From assembly GCA_013298815.1 (NCBI GenBank), contig JAAFJF010000015.1, forward strand, positions 1 to 57,028: a DNA stretch of 57,028 nucleotides, given 5' to 3'. Position numbers and translations under genes: made by a program. Positions 9,003-15,552 of the stretch are shown here, one piece after another (position 1 is the stretch's first letter; each line of letters opens with the position of its first letter). A model generated the notes under the pieces. That model worked only from the letters and a program-made list of their open reading frames with translations. It did no database searches and was not told where the DNA came from. Source of the DNA: Polaromonas sp. Lineage in GTDB: Bacteria; Pseudomonadota; Gammaproteobacteria; Burkholderiales; Burkholderiaceae_C.

Positions 9003-9040
9003 CCAATGTATTTATTGCCTGAGTTGCTATATTATTTACA
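8996..9040 (-). repeat. interspersed 60-bp repeat, copy 1 (between convergent gene ends)
   Basis: On the reverse strand it reads AATATAGCAACTCAGGCAAT, then AAATACATTGGCTACAGG, matching the family core CAGGCAGTAAATACGCCGGC and its TAGAG tail. It lies exactly at the convergent 3' ends of the VOC gene and pyrF and supplies both stop codons: TAG at 9000-9002 (plus strand) and TAA at 9032-9034 (minus strand). Confidence 0.85.
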
Positions 9041-9877
9041 ATCTCGCGCAGCCTGCAACACATCCCTAGTTTGAATCGCCACTTTCCGCGCAGCAGCCGC
9101 AAAATCAGCCCCACTCGACGCATACAACACCGCACGCGACGAGTTGACGATGATGGGGGCGGTGGTTTCGCCGTTTTGCTGTTTCCAGCCGGCTTTTACC
9201 GTTGCCACAGCATCGCCACCTTGAGCGCCCACGCCGGGGATGAGTAGGGGGACGTGGGGGGCTACTTTTCTGACGCGTTCTATTTCAGCTGGGTAGGTTG
9301 CGCCTACTACCAAGCCTAGCTGGCCATTGGTGTTCCACTCGCCTTGGGCTAGTTTGGCGATGTGTTCGTACAAGAGCGGTTCGCCAGCGACGGAGCTTAG
9401 GCGTTGGGCTTGGAAGTCGTCGCCGCCGGGGTTGGAGGTGCGGCAGAGCAGGAAGGCGCCTTTGCCGTAGTAGGCCAGGTAGGGTTGCACAGAGTCAAAA
9501 CCCATGAAGGGCGAGAGGGTGACGGCATCACAGCCGTATCGCTCGAAGGCTTCGATGGCGTATTGGGCGGCTGTGGAGCCGATATCGCCGCGTTTGGCGT
9601 CCAAAATCACCGGCACGTGGGGCGCGGTTGAGCGCATGTGCTGCATGAGCTTTTCCAGCTGGTCTTCGGCGCGGTGAGCGGCGAAGTAGGCGATTTGGGG
9701 TTTGAAAGAGATCACCAAGTCGGCGGTGGCGTCCACAATGGCAGCGCAAAAGTCGTAGATTTTGCTGGCATCGCCCTTGATGTGGGCAGGAAATTTGGAC
9801 GGCTCGGGGTCTAGGCCGACGCAGAGCATGGATTGGTTGCGGCGCTCGGCTACTTTGAGTTGTTCTAAAAAGGTCAT
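9032..9877 (-). CDS. pyrF: orotidine 5'-phosphate decarboxylase
   Basis: Converts OMP to UMP, the last step of pyrimidine synthesis, in the cytoplasm. The protein has 281 residues, the size of the longer bacterial class-2 enzymes. Visible motifs are the N-terminal [15 protein letters not shown], the lysine strand [10 protein letters not shown], and the catalytic [18 protein letters not shown] with the Asp-Lys-Asp network. Phosphate-binding segments occur at [11 protein letters not shown] and [13 protein letters not shown]. The final residues and the TAA stop come from a repeat copy (8996-9040), so the native C-terminus may have been slightly altered. Confidence 0.96.
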   Translation of the reverse strand: MTFLEQLKVAERRNQSMLCVGLDPEPSKFPAHIKGDASKIYDFCAAIVDATADLVISFKPQIAYFAAHRAEDQLEKLMQHMRSTAPHVPVILDAKRGDIGSTAAQYAIEAFERYGCDAVTLSPFMGFDSVQPYLAYYGKGAFLLCRTSNPGGDDFQAQRLSSVAGEPLLYEHIAKLAQGEWNTNGQLGLVVGATYPAEIERVRKVAPHVPLLIPGVGAQGGDAVATVKAGWKQQNGETTAPIIVNSSRAVLYASSGADFAAAARKVAIQTRDVLQAARDCK

Positions 9878-9913
9878 GGGGGGATTGTAAATTAGCGCTC
9901 AGCTTACAAAAAA

Positions 9914-9973
9914 CCGTTCAGACTGAGCCTGTCGAAGTCATCAAGAACCCTTCGACAGGCTCAGGGCGAACGG
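9914..9973. repeat. imperfect inverted repeat, GAGCCTGTCGAAG type
   Basis: Two 24-bp arms (9914-9937 and 9950-9973) pair with three mismatches around a 12-nt loop. The core is GAGCCTGTCGAAG / CTTCGACAGGCTC, a REP-like sequence I recall from many proteobacterial genomes. It sits in the 116-bp spacer between the divergent starts of pyrF and the EamA transporter, so transcripts for both genes start next to it. Confidence 0.85.
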
Positions 9974-9993
9974 AAAACGCTTACTATCAAACC

Positions 9994-10896
9994 ATGCAAA
10001 AACTCTCCGCAAAGCAACTCTGGCTCTTAATCATTCTCACCGTCGTGTGGGGCTTAAACTGGCCAGTGATGAAGCTGGGCGTGACGGGCATGCCGCCGTT
10101 GCTGTTCAGAACACTGTCGATGTGGCTGGGGCTGCCGGTGCTAGCTTTGGCGCTGGTGTGGCTGAAAGTGCCGTTTGCCATGCCCCGCAAGCATTGGCCT
10201 GAGCTGCTCTTGCTGGCCGCAACCAATATGTTCATCTGGCATGTGTGCATTATTTTGGCGATCCAGTCGCTCTCCAGCGGGCGGGCGGCGATTTTGGGCT
10301 ACACCATGCCGATTTTTTCTGCGATTTTGGGGGCAATCTTTTTTGCCAGTGTCATGACCAAGCGCAACTGGCTGGGCGTGGCCGCCGCTGCGCTGGGTGT
10401 GGCACTGCTGCTGAGGCATGAAATGGTGGGCTTGAGCGGCAAACCCCTGGGCGTGGCCTTGGCTTTGACAGCGGCCGCCACCTGGGCGCTGGGCACGCAG
10501 CTGCTGCGCCGCACCAAAATTGACACCCCCACCTTGGCGATTTCGTTTTGGATGACGGTGCTGGCTTGCGTGGTGATGTCGGCGCTGACGGTGACGTTTG
10601 AGCGCGACGCTTGGGTGATGCCATCGCAAAGCTCATGGTTTGCGATTGTTTACAACGCTGTGCTGGTGTTTGGCTTTGCCCATGCGGCATGGTTTTACTT
10701 GGCGCGCACCCTGCCACCGGTGGCATCCACCCTGTCAGTGATGTTTATCCCGATTTTGGGGGTGTTTGTGGGGGCGTACTGGCTGGGCGAAGTCTTGCAT
10801 TGGCAAGATTGGGCCGCGGTGGGGCTGATGGTGGTGGCGATTGCGTCGGTGCTTGCACCGACTAAATCACCAAAACTTTCTAAAGAGCCGATTTAG
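9994..10896 (+). CDS. EamA/DMT family transporter
   Basis: A 300-residue integral membrane protein with about ten hydrophobic helices arranged as two EamA repeats (LIILTVVWGLNWPVMKLGVTGMPP; SLSSGRAAILGYTMPIFSAILGAI; second half from LTAAATWALGTQLL to the VASTLSVMFIPILGVFVGAYWLGE signature). Drug/metabolite transporters of this type export amino acids or other small metabolites; the substrate is unknown. The last 17 bases overlap the convergent udg gene. Confidence 0.92.
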   Translation: MQKLSAKQLWLLIILTVVWGLNWPVMKLGVTGMPPLLFRTLSMWLGLPVLALALVWLKVPFAMPRKHWPELLLLAATNMFIWHVCIILAIQSLSSGRAAILGYTMPIFSAILGAIFFASVMTKRNWLGVAAAALGVALLLRHEMVGLSGKPLGVALALTAAATWALGTQLLRRTKIDTPTLAISFWMTVLACVVMSALTVTFERDAWVMPSQSSWFAIVYNAVLVFGFAHAAWFYLARTLPPVASTLSVMFIPILGVFVGAYWLGEVLHWQDWAAVGLMVVAIASVLAPTKSPKLSKEPI

Positions 10897-11770
10897 CCAA
10901 ACACAAATCTGCCCACGCCTTGGCTTTGTCAGCCGGGTTGCGCAGCAAATTGGCGGGGGAATATGTCACGACAACGGGAATGCCCTCGTACTTGTGAACC
11001 ACCCCGCGCAACTGTCCCAGCGGTGGAACGGGGTTGCTCACAGAATTTGCCAGTAGCGCTTGCGCAGCGTAGCGACCCATGGCCAAAATCATTTTTGGAC
11101 GGGTTAACGCCACTTGGCGGCGTAAAAATGCCTCGCACTGTGCCAGCTCTTGTGCACCTGTGCTTTGGCCCTCGGTGCGGCATTTGACGGCGGGAGTCAG
11201 CGCTACCTCAGCCACAGTCAACCCCATCGCTTTGAGCATATTGCCCAGCAAAACGCCAGATTCACCAGTGAAAGGTGCTCCTTCGTCTTCGTCAGAATCG
11301 GTTGGCGGGTCGCCCACAATCAGCCAATCGCCTTGTTGATGTGTCGCTTGCTCACCAAAAACAATGCCTTTTCGCCCAGTGCAAAGTTGGCAAGCTTGGC
11401 AGGTTTGCGCGGCTTGCTGCAGGGTTGGCCAATCCATCTCGTGCAGGCCAGCAGGCATGGCTTGCAGCGCCAGGGCAGGGCTGGCGGCCAGCTTGACTGG
11501 CGGCTTAATTGACGGATTAACCGACGAATTAACCGACGGATTCGCAGACAAATTGACTGGCGACCTGTCAGATACAGCTCTAGGAGGTGCATTTATGGCT
11601 GTAGCCTGCGTATTTACTGACTGAACAGCTACACTATTAATAGCATTTTGCGGCTTTTCAGCAACGTATTGAATCTCTTCTGCAACGTCTACAAGTGCTT
11701 CAGGCTGCCAAACGGTAACGCCCATTTCTTGCAGCATGGCGCGTTGGCGGGTGTCTAAATCAAGGCTCAT
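10880..11770 (-). CDS. uracil-DNA glycosylase family 4-like protein with altered motifs
   Basis: The protein has 296 residues. The C-terminal two thirds match the Fe-S family-4 UDG fold: CQACQLCTGRKGIVFGE, GAPFTGESGVLLGNMLKAMGL and VKCRTEGQSTGAQELAQC (C-x14-C) supply the four cluster cysteines. The usual first motif GEAPG reads GDPPT here. The usual second motif HPS/HPA before LLRNP reads YSPANLLRNP, so the conserved histidine is a serine. This may reduce or change glycosylase activity. The long N-terminal linker is made of an interspersed repeat copy (11589-11650) and a run of tetrapeptide repeats (11504-11570). It is the last gene of the tsaB-rimI-udg series, 10 bases after rimI. Confidence 0.82.
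   Translation of the reverse strand: MSLDLDTRQRAMLQEMGVTVWQPEALVDVAEEIQYVAEKPQNAINSVAVQSVNTQATAINAPPRAVSDRSPVNLSANPSVNSSVNPSIKPPVKLAASPALALQAMPAGLHEMDWPTLQQAAQTCQACQLCTGRKGIVFGEQATHQQGDWLIVGDPPTDSDEDEGAPFTGESGVLLGNMLKAMGLTVAEVALTPAVKCRTEGQSTGAQELAQCEAFLRRQVALTRPKMILAMGRYAAQALLANSVSNPVPPLGQLRGVVHKYEGIPVVVTYSPANLLRNPADKAKAWADLCLAKSAL
11504..11570 (-). repeat. 12-bp tandem repeats inside udg
   Basis: Five to six imperfect units of the type TTAACCGACGGA lie head to tail. On the coding strand they encode tetrapeptides NLSA-NPSV-NSSV-NPSI-KPPV-KLAA. The units diverge by one to four bases and keep frame. They form a flexible Asn/Ser/Pro linker before the glycosylase core. Confidence 0.85.
11589..11650 (-). 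repeat. interspersed 60-bp repeat, copy 2 (in frame in udg)
   Basis: The reverse strand reads GCTATTAATAGTGTAGCTG, then TTCAGTCAGTAAATACGCAG, GCTACAGCC. It is translated as NAINSVAVQSVNTQATAIN, the same frame as in glmU, thiL and cnoX (pattern IA-x-Q-xx-NT). It lies in the linker before the UDG core. Confidence 0.88.
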
Positions 11771-11780
11771 GTTGTTAGGC

Positions 11781-12275
11781 TCACAGCTTCAAACTCATCA
11801 CAATCGCGTCTTCACGTCCATTCGCTTTCGGGCCTTTGGGGTAATAATCTTGCCGCACGCTGACCAGTTTGAAACCCTGCGCTTTGTACACCTGCTGCGC
11901 CCGCTCATTGCTGCCACGCACCTCCAGCCACAACCAAGCAGCGCCCTGCCCGCGCGACCAGACGGTCAGCGCATCCAACATCAACTTTGCCCAGCCTTGG
12001 CGTTGATAGGTTTCAGACACGGTGATGTTGAGCAAATGCACCTCTTCAAAGCCTTTCATGGCGATGAAATAGCCCAAAATGTCGGCGTTTTTTGCATCAC
12101 TCGACGTCAAAACTTGCATTTGGTAGCCGGTTTTGATTGAATCTTCGAAATTGGCGCGGCTCCACGGGTGGGGGTAGACGGTGTTTTCTATGTCTAAGAC
12201 GCGATCCAGCCAATCAGCCGTCAAGGGCTGAAATTCCACCTCTGGCATGGTTTTTGGCTTCAAAATCGCGTTCAT
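11781..12275 (-). CDS. rimI: ribosomal protein bS18-alanine N-acetyltransferase
   Basis: A 164-residue GNAT acetyltransferase. The acetyl-CoA-binding segment is VSETYQRQGWAKLMLDALTVW (Q/RxxGxA), followed by WLEVRGSNERAQQVYKAQGFKLVSVRQDYY, the usual RimI ending in which bases of the GNAT fold contact the peptide N-terminus. RimI acetylates the N-terminal alanine of S18. It overlaps tsaB by 4 bases, a common pairing. No insertion or truncation was seen. Confidence 0.93.
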   Translation of the reverse strand: MNAILKPKTMPEVEFQPLTADWLDRVLDIENTVYPHPWSRANFEDSIKTGYQMQVLTSSDAKNADILGYFIAMKGFEEVHLLNITVSETYQRQGWAKLMLDALTVWSRGQGAAWLWLEVRGSNERAQQVYKAQGFKLVSVRQDYYPKGPKANGREDAIVMSLKL

Positions 12276-12958
12276 ACGGCTGATTTTAAGGCTTGGCTTT
12301 TCAAATCAGCACGTTCAGCCGTGGTTTGCGCTACTTTGTCACGCACGTAGAGCGGCAGGGCTTGGTCGGCAGGAACGCCCAAACCCGCTGCCAGCATGGC
12401 TGGCGCTAGGCGCAGCATGGCGGTGGCAGTCGGCAAAGCGGTGATTCGGCTGTCATCATCTAAGCCACCAACCGAGCAATTCCCAGCCAAACGAAAACCA
12501 GCTTCAAACTGTAAATCAGCAGGTTTGCAGAGCTGAATGTCAGAAATTGCGTCCCAAACGCCTTCTTTATAAGCATAGCTTGCAGCGTAGACCTCACCCA
12601 TGCGGGCGTCTAAAACGGCTTGGATTTGAGTGGTATCCGTGCTAAACCGCGCTTCTTCAGCCACTGCCAGCAGCGTATTGACAGGTAAAACTTGAATTCC
12701 GCCAGCCCCAAACGCCAAACCTTGCGCCACCGAGCATGCCGTGCGTAGCCCCGTGAACGAGCCTGGACCGCGCCCAAAAACGATGGCGTCTAGCTGTTGC
12801 AGGGTTAAATTCGCCTCTTTCAACAAGGCCATGATGGCCGGAATCAAAGCTGAAGAGGTTTTAGCGCCGCCTTCTGCGGTGTGTTGCCAAGTCTGCCTAC
12901 CGTCCGTCAAGGCGATGAACATGGTTTCGGTGCTGGTATCGAAGGCCAAGAGCTTCAT
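12272..12958 (-). CDS. tsaB: tRNA threonylcarbamoyladenosine biosynthesis protein TsaB
   Basis: A 228-residue ASKHA-fold protein that partners TsaD/TsaE in forming t6A at position 37 of ANN-decoding tRNAs. N-terminal LLAFDTSTETMFIAL and the conserved AIVFGRGPGSFTGLRTACSVAQGLAFG are diagnostic. The window also encodes the partner enzyme Sua5 (TsaC type) at 20959-21999, which makes threonylcarbamoyl-AMP. It overlaps the upstream EamA gene by 4 bases (ATGA) and rimI by 4 bases, so translational coupling is likely. Confidence 0.94.
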   Translation of the reverse strand: MKLLAFDTSTETMFIALTDGRQTWQHTAEGGAKTSSALIPAIMALLKEANLTLQQLDAIVFGRGPGSFTGLRTACSVAQGLAFGAGGIQVLPVNTLLAVAEEARFSTDTTQIQAVLDARMGEVYAASYAYKEGVWDAISDIQLCKPADLQFEAGFRLAGNCSVGGLDDDSRITALPTATAMLRLAPAMLAAGLGVPADQALPLYVRDKVAQTTAERADLKSQALKSAV

Positions 12959-13989
12959 TTTCTGACCTCAACAGAGGGAATAGTTAGGGGTTTAGTTAGG
13001 GGCTGAGTTGGGGATTTAGCTGGGGATTTAACGGCTCGAACGCCAAACAAAATGCCCACAGTGACCAAGGCCAAACCCAACATCAAATTGGTATGCAAGG
13101 GTTCGCCCAAGAAAAAAACCGCACCCAATGCAGACAAGCCGGGAACCAAAGCCGTCATCATGGTGCTGCGTATGGGGCCAAAATATTGGATCATTTTGGT
13201 GAACGAAATGCCCGAAATAACCACAGAGCCTACGCCTTGAAAAACCGCTTGGAAAGCTATTTCGCCCCAGGGCGCCGTCGCCAGATGGCTTTTGACTGCG
13301 CCAAAAGCCAGTAGCACCGTGTAAACCGGCACATAGGTCACAGCGGTGAACACGGTGATGGCGATGGTTGCTTTGACGGCATCCAGCGCGTTTTTACGTG
13401 CGATGACCGAGTAAAACGCCCAGCAGGTGGAGGCAGACAAAAAGAGCAGGTCACCCTTCCAGGTTTCACCGCCGTCAAACGCTTTGAGCAAGCTGGTGCC
13501 GCCGACCAGCAAATCGCCACAAAAAATCAGCCCCAAACCGACTGCGCGGGAAGGGGTAATGCGGTCTTTAAGCAGCCACATCGCTACCAAAGCAGTAGAT
13601 AAAGGTAATGTGCCAGGCAAAAGCACACTGGCATGCGCCGCTGGCGCGAAGAAAAACCCACTGTAAGCCAACATGGCATAACCCACGCCACCTACAGCGC
13701 CCACCAAGGCCGTGAGCTTAAAAGCATAAGGCGACAAACCGAGCCATGAAATGCTGCTGCTGAGATTTTGCGACCGTACAAGCCACCAGCCCCACGGTAA
13801 CAGCACCAAACCTGCACCTACGAAACGCAAGAAAACCATATCCAAAGGTAACAAACTGCCTTTGGCCGATGCACGGGCAATCACGATGAAGGAAGACCAA
13901 ATCAAAATGGTAACAACTGCAGCCAATATGCCCACAGTTTGAGGTGAAAATTTGCGAGGCACTGAATGTAACGAATTGATTGCTGACAT
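12955..13989 (-). CDS. EamA/DMT family transporter
   Basis: The protein has 344 residues from the ATG at 13989 (MSAINSLHSVPRKFS); an ATG at 14013 is an alternative. About ten transmembrane helices form two EamA halves (GILAAVVTILIWSSFIVIARA; LTALVGAVGGVGYAMLAYSGFFFAPAAHASVLLPGTLPLSTALVAMWLLKDR; GIFSFTKMIQ-like and MMTALVPGLSALGAVFFLGEPL). The C-terminal tail after the last helix is a Pro/Thr/Lys-rich stretch encoded by short tandem repeats (12978-13031). It overlaps tsaB by 4 bases. The substrate is unknown. The gene is divergent from dacB, with starts about 30 bases apart. Confidence 0.88.
   Translation of the reverse strand: MSAINSLHSVPRKFSPQTVGILAAVVTILIWSSFIVIARASAKGSLLPLDMVFLRFVGAGLVLLPWGWWLVRSQNLSSSISWLGLSPYAFKLTALVGAVGGVGYAMLAYSGFFFAPAAHASVLLPGTLPLSTALVAMWLLKDRITPSRAVGLGLIFCGDLLVGGTSLLKAFDGGETWKGDLLFLSASTCWAFYSVIARKNALDAVKATIAITVFTAVTYVPVYTVLLAFGAVKSHLATAPWGEIAFQAVFQGVGSVVISGISFTKMIQYFGPIRSTMMTALVPGLSALGAVFFLGEPLHTNLMLGLALVTVGILFGVRAVKSPAKSPTQPLTKPLTIPSVEVRK
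12978..13031 (-). repeat. about 12-bp tandem repeats at the 3' end of the EamA gene
   Basis: On the plus strand units such as TTTAGTTAGGGG, CTGAGTTGGGG and ATTTAGCTGGGG follow each other. On the coding strand they give the tail KSPAKSPTQPLTKPLTIPS. The array lies just upstream of the tsaB start, so unit gain or loss would change only the transporter tail if frame is kept. Confidence 0.75.
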
Positions 13990-14022
13990 GCCTCTATTAT
14001 CAAGGCACAGCATAATAGCTTG

Positions 14023-15534
14023 ATGAATTTGTTTTTTAGATGCTTGGGATGGGGTACGCTGGTTAGTCTGATGTTGGTTTCGAACGAGAGCGCTTTTGCG
14101 GCTGCAAAAGGTGCAGCCAAAGTTAACTTAAAGGCCATTACCCTGTTGCCACCGGCTGTTTCACAGGCCTTGGGTCGGGCTGGCGTGCCACGCGATGCCA
14201 CGAGTTTTGAAGTCAGAGCCCTTGATGGCGATGCTAACCCACGGTTGAGCTATCACAGCACGGCAGACATGAACCCTGCTTCGGTCATGAAATTGGTCAC
14301 CACATTTTCCGCTTTGGACATCTTGGGGCCAAATTTCACTTGGAAAACCGGTTTTTACACCGATGGCGTGTTGAGCAAAGGCGTTTTAACGGGAAATTTG
14401 ATCATCAAAGGCGGTGGCGACCCTAAGTGGGTGTTGGAGCGGATTGAGGAAAATTTCAAAACCCTGCAAGTTTTAGGCGTGCAGCGGATCACGGGCGATA
14501 TTGTGTTGGACAACAGCGTGTTTGACCTACCAACGCACAACCCTGCCGAATTTGATGGTGACCCGACTCGCAACTACAACAGCGCACCCGATGGCTTGCT
14601 GGTCAATTTCAAAGCGCTGATTTTGAAGTTTGTGCCTGATCCGGCAACGCAAACCATACGAGTCATCAGTGAACCCCCGATGGCCGATGTTGCCATTGAC
14701 GCGCAAGTGACCGCCACGACCGATGGCTGTGGCGATTGGCGCAGCACGCTCAGGGCAGATTTTTCCAACCCCAACAAAGTCCAATTCAACGGCAGCTACA
14801 GCGTGCGTTGTGGTGAAAACACCTGGCCTGTGGCCTACACAGAGCCGGCGAGCTATGCCATTCGCGTGGTCAAAGCCATGCACAAAGCATCGGGCGGGGT
14901 GTTGGACGGCAAGGTTCGCTATGGCAACTTGCCACGCACGGCGCTGCTGCTGTGGCAAGCGCCATCGTTACCGCTGTCGCAAATCATTGCCGACGTCAAC
15001 AAATACAGCAACAACGTGATGGCGCAGCAGGTTTTTTTGACGCTGAGTGCGCAGTATTCAACGTTCAACACATCGCTGCATTTGCCAGGTACGCCGCGCA
15101 CGGGGAACTTTGTACGGTCAGCTACCACTGTGCAAAACTGGTGGCGCGAGCGGTTTTGCCGAACTGTGAAAGCGCCAACGCTGGACAATGGCTCAGGGCT
15201 GAGCCGCACTGAGCGCATCACAGCGCAATCACTCAGCGAACTGCTCAAATTAGCGGCTAGACATCAAAGTGCTGAGGTTTTTACCAACTCCTTATCCATA
15301 GCTGGCGTGGACGGCACTGCCGTAAACATGGCGAAACGCGGCATTGCTGTCAACGCCATTGGCAATGCGCAACTCAAAACCGGCACACTGCGCGATGTGG
15401 CAGCCGTTGCGGGCTACGCAACTGGCAAAAGTGGCAAGCGCTACAGCGTGGTAGGCTTGATTAACCATCCCAATGCTGGGGCTGCAAGGCCTGCGCTTGA
15501 TGCTTTGGTTGAATGGGCGGTGCTCGATGACTAA
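14023..15534 (+). CDS. dacB: D-alanyl-D-alanine carboxypeptidase/endopeptidase (PBP4 type)
   Basis: The protein has 503 residues from the ATG at 14023; a TTG immediately before it is possible. It starts with a signal peptide (LVSLMLVSNESAFAAA). The three penicillin-binding motifs of class C1 PBPs are present: SVMK in MNPASVMKLVTTFSAL (SxxK), YSNN in VNKYSNNVMAQQ (SxN), and KTG in LKTGTLRDVAAVAGY. It is periplasmic and trims or cleaves peptidoglycan cross-links. Length and domain order fit PBP4, including the large insert between SxxK and SxN (WVLERIEENFKTLQVLGVQRITGDIVLD). Confidence 0.94.
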   Translation: MNLFFRCLGWGTLVSLMLVSNESAFAAAKGAAKVNLKAITLLPPAVSQALGRAGVPRDATSFEVRALDGDANPRLSYHSTADMNPASVMKLVTTFSALDILGPNFTWKTGFYTDGVLSKGVLTGNLIIKGGGDPKWVLERIEENFKTLQVLGVQRITGDIVLDNSVFDLPTHNPAEFDGDPTRNYNSAPDGLLVNFKALILKFVPDPATQTIRVISEPPMADVAIDAQVTATTDGCGDWRSTLRADFSNPNKVQFNGSYSVRCGENTWPVAYTEPASYAIRVVKAMHKASGGVLDGKVRYGNLPRTALLLWQAPSLPLSQIIADVNKYSNNVMAQQVFLTLSAQYSTFNTSLHLPGTPRTGNFVRSATTVQNWWRERFCRTVKAPTLDNGSGLSRTERITAQSLSELLKLAARHQSAEVFTNSLSIAGVDGTAVNMAKRGIAVNAIGNAQLKTGTLRDVAAVAGYATGKSGKRYSVVGLINHPNAGAARPALDALVEWAVLDD

Positions 15535-15552
15535 TTCAGATGAGCAATTTAT

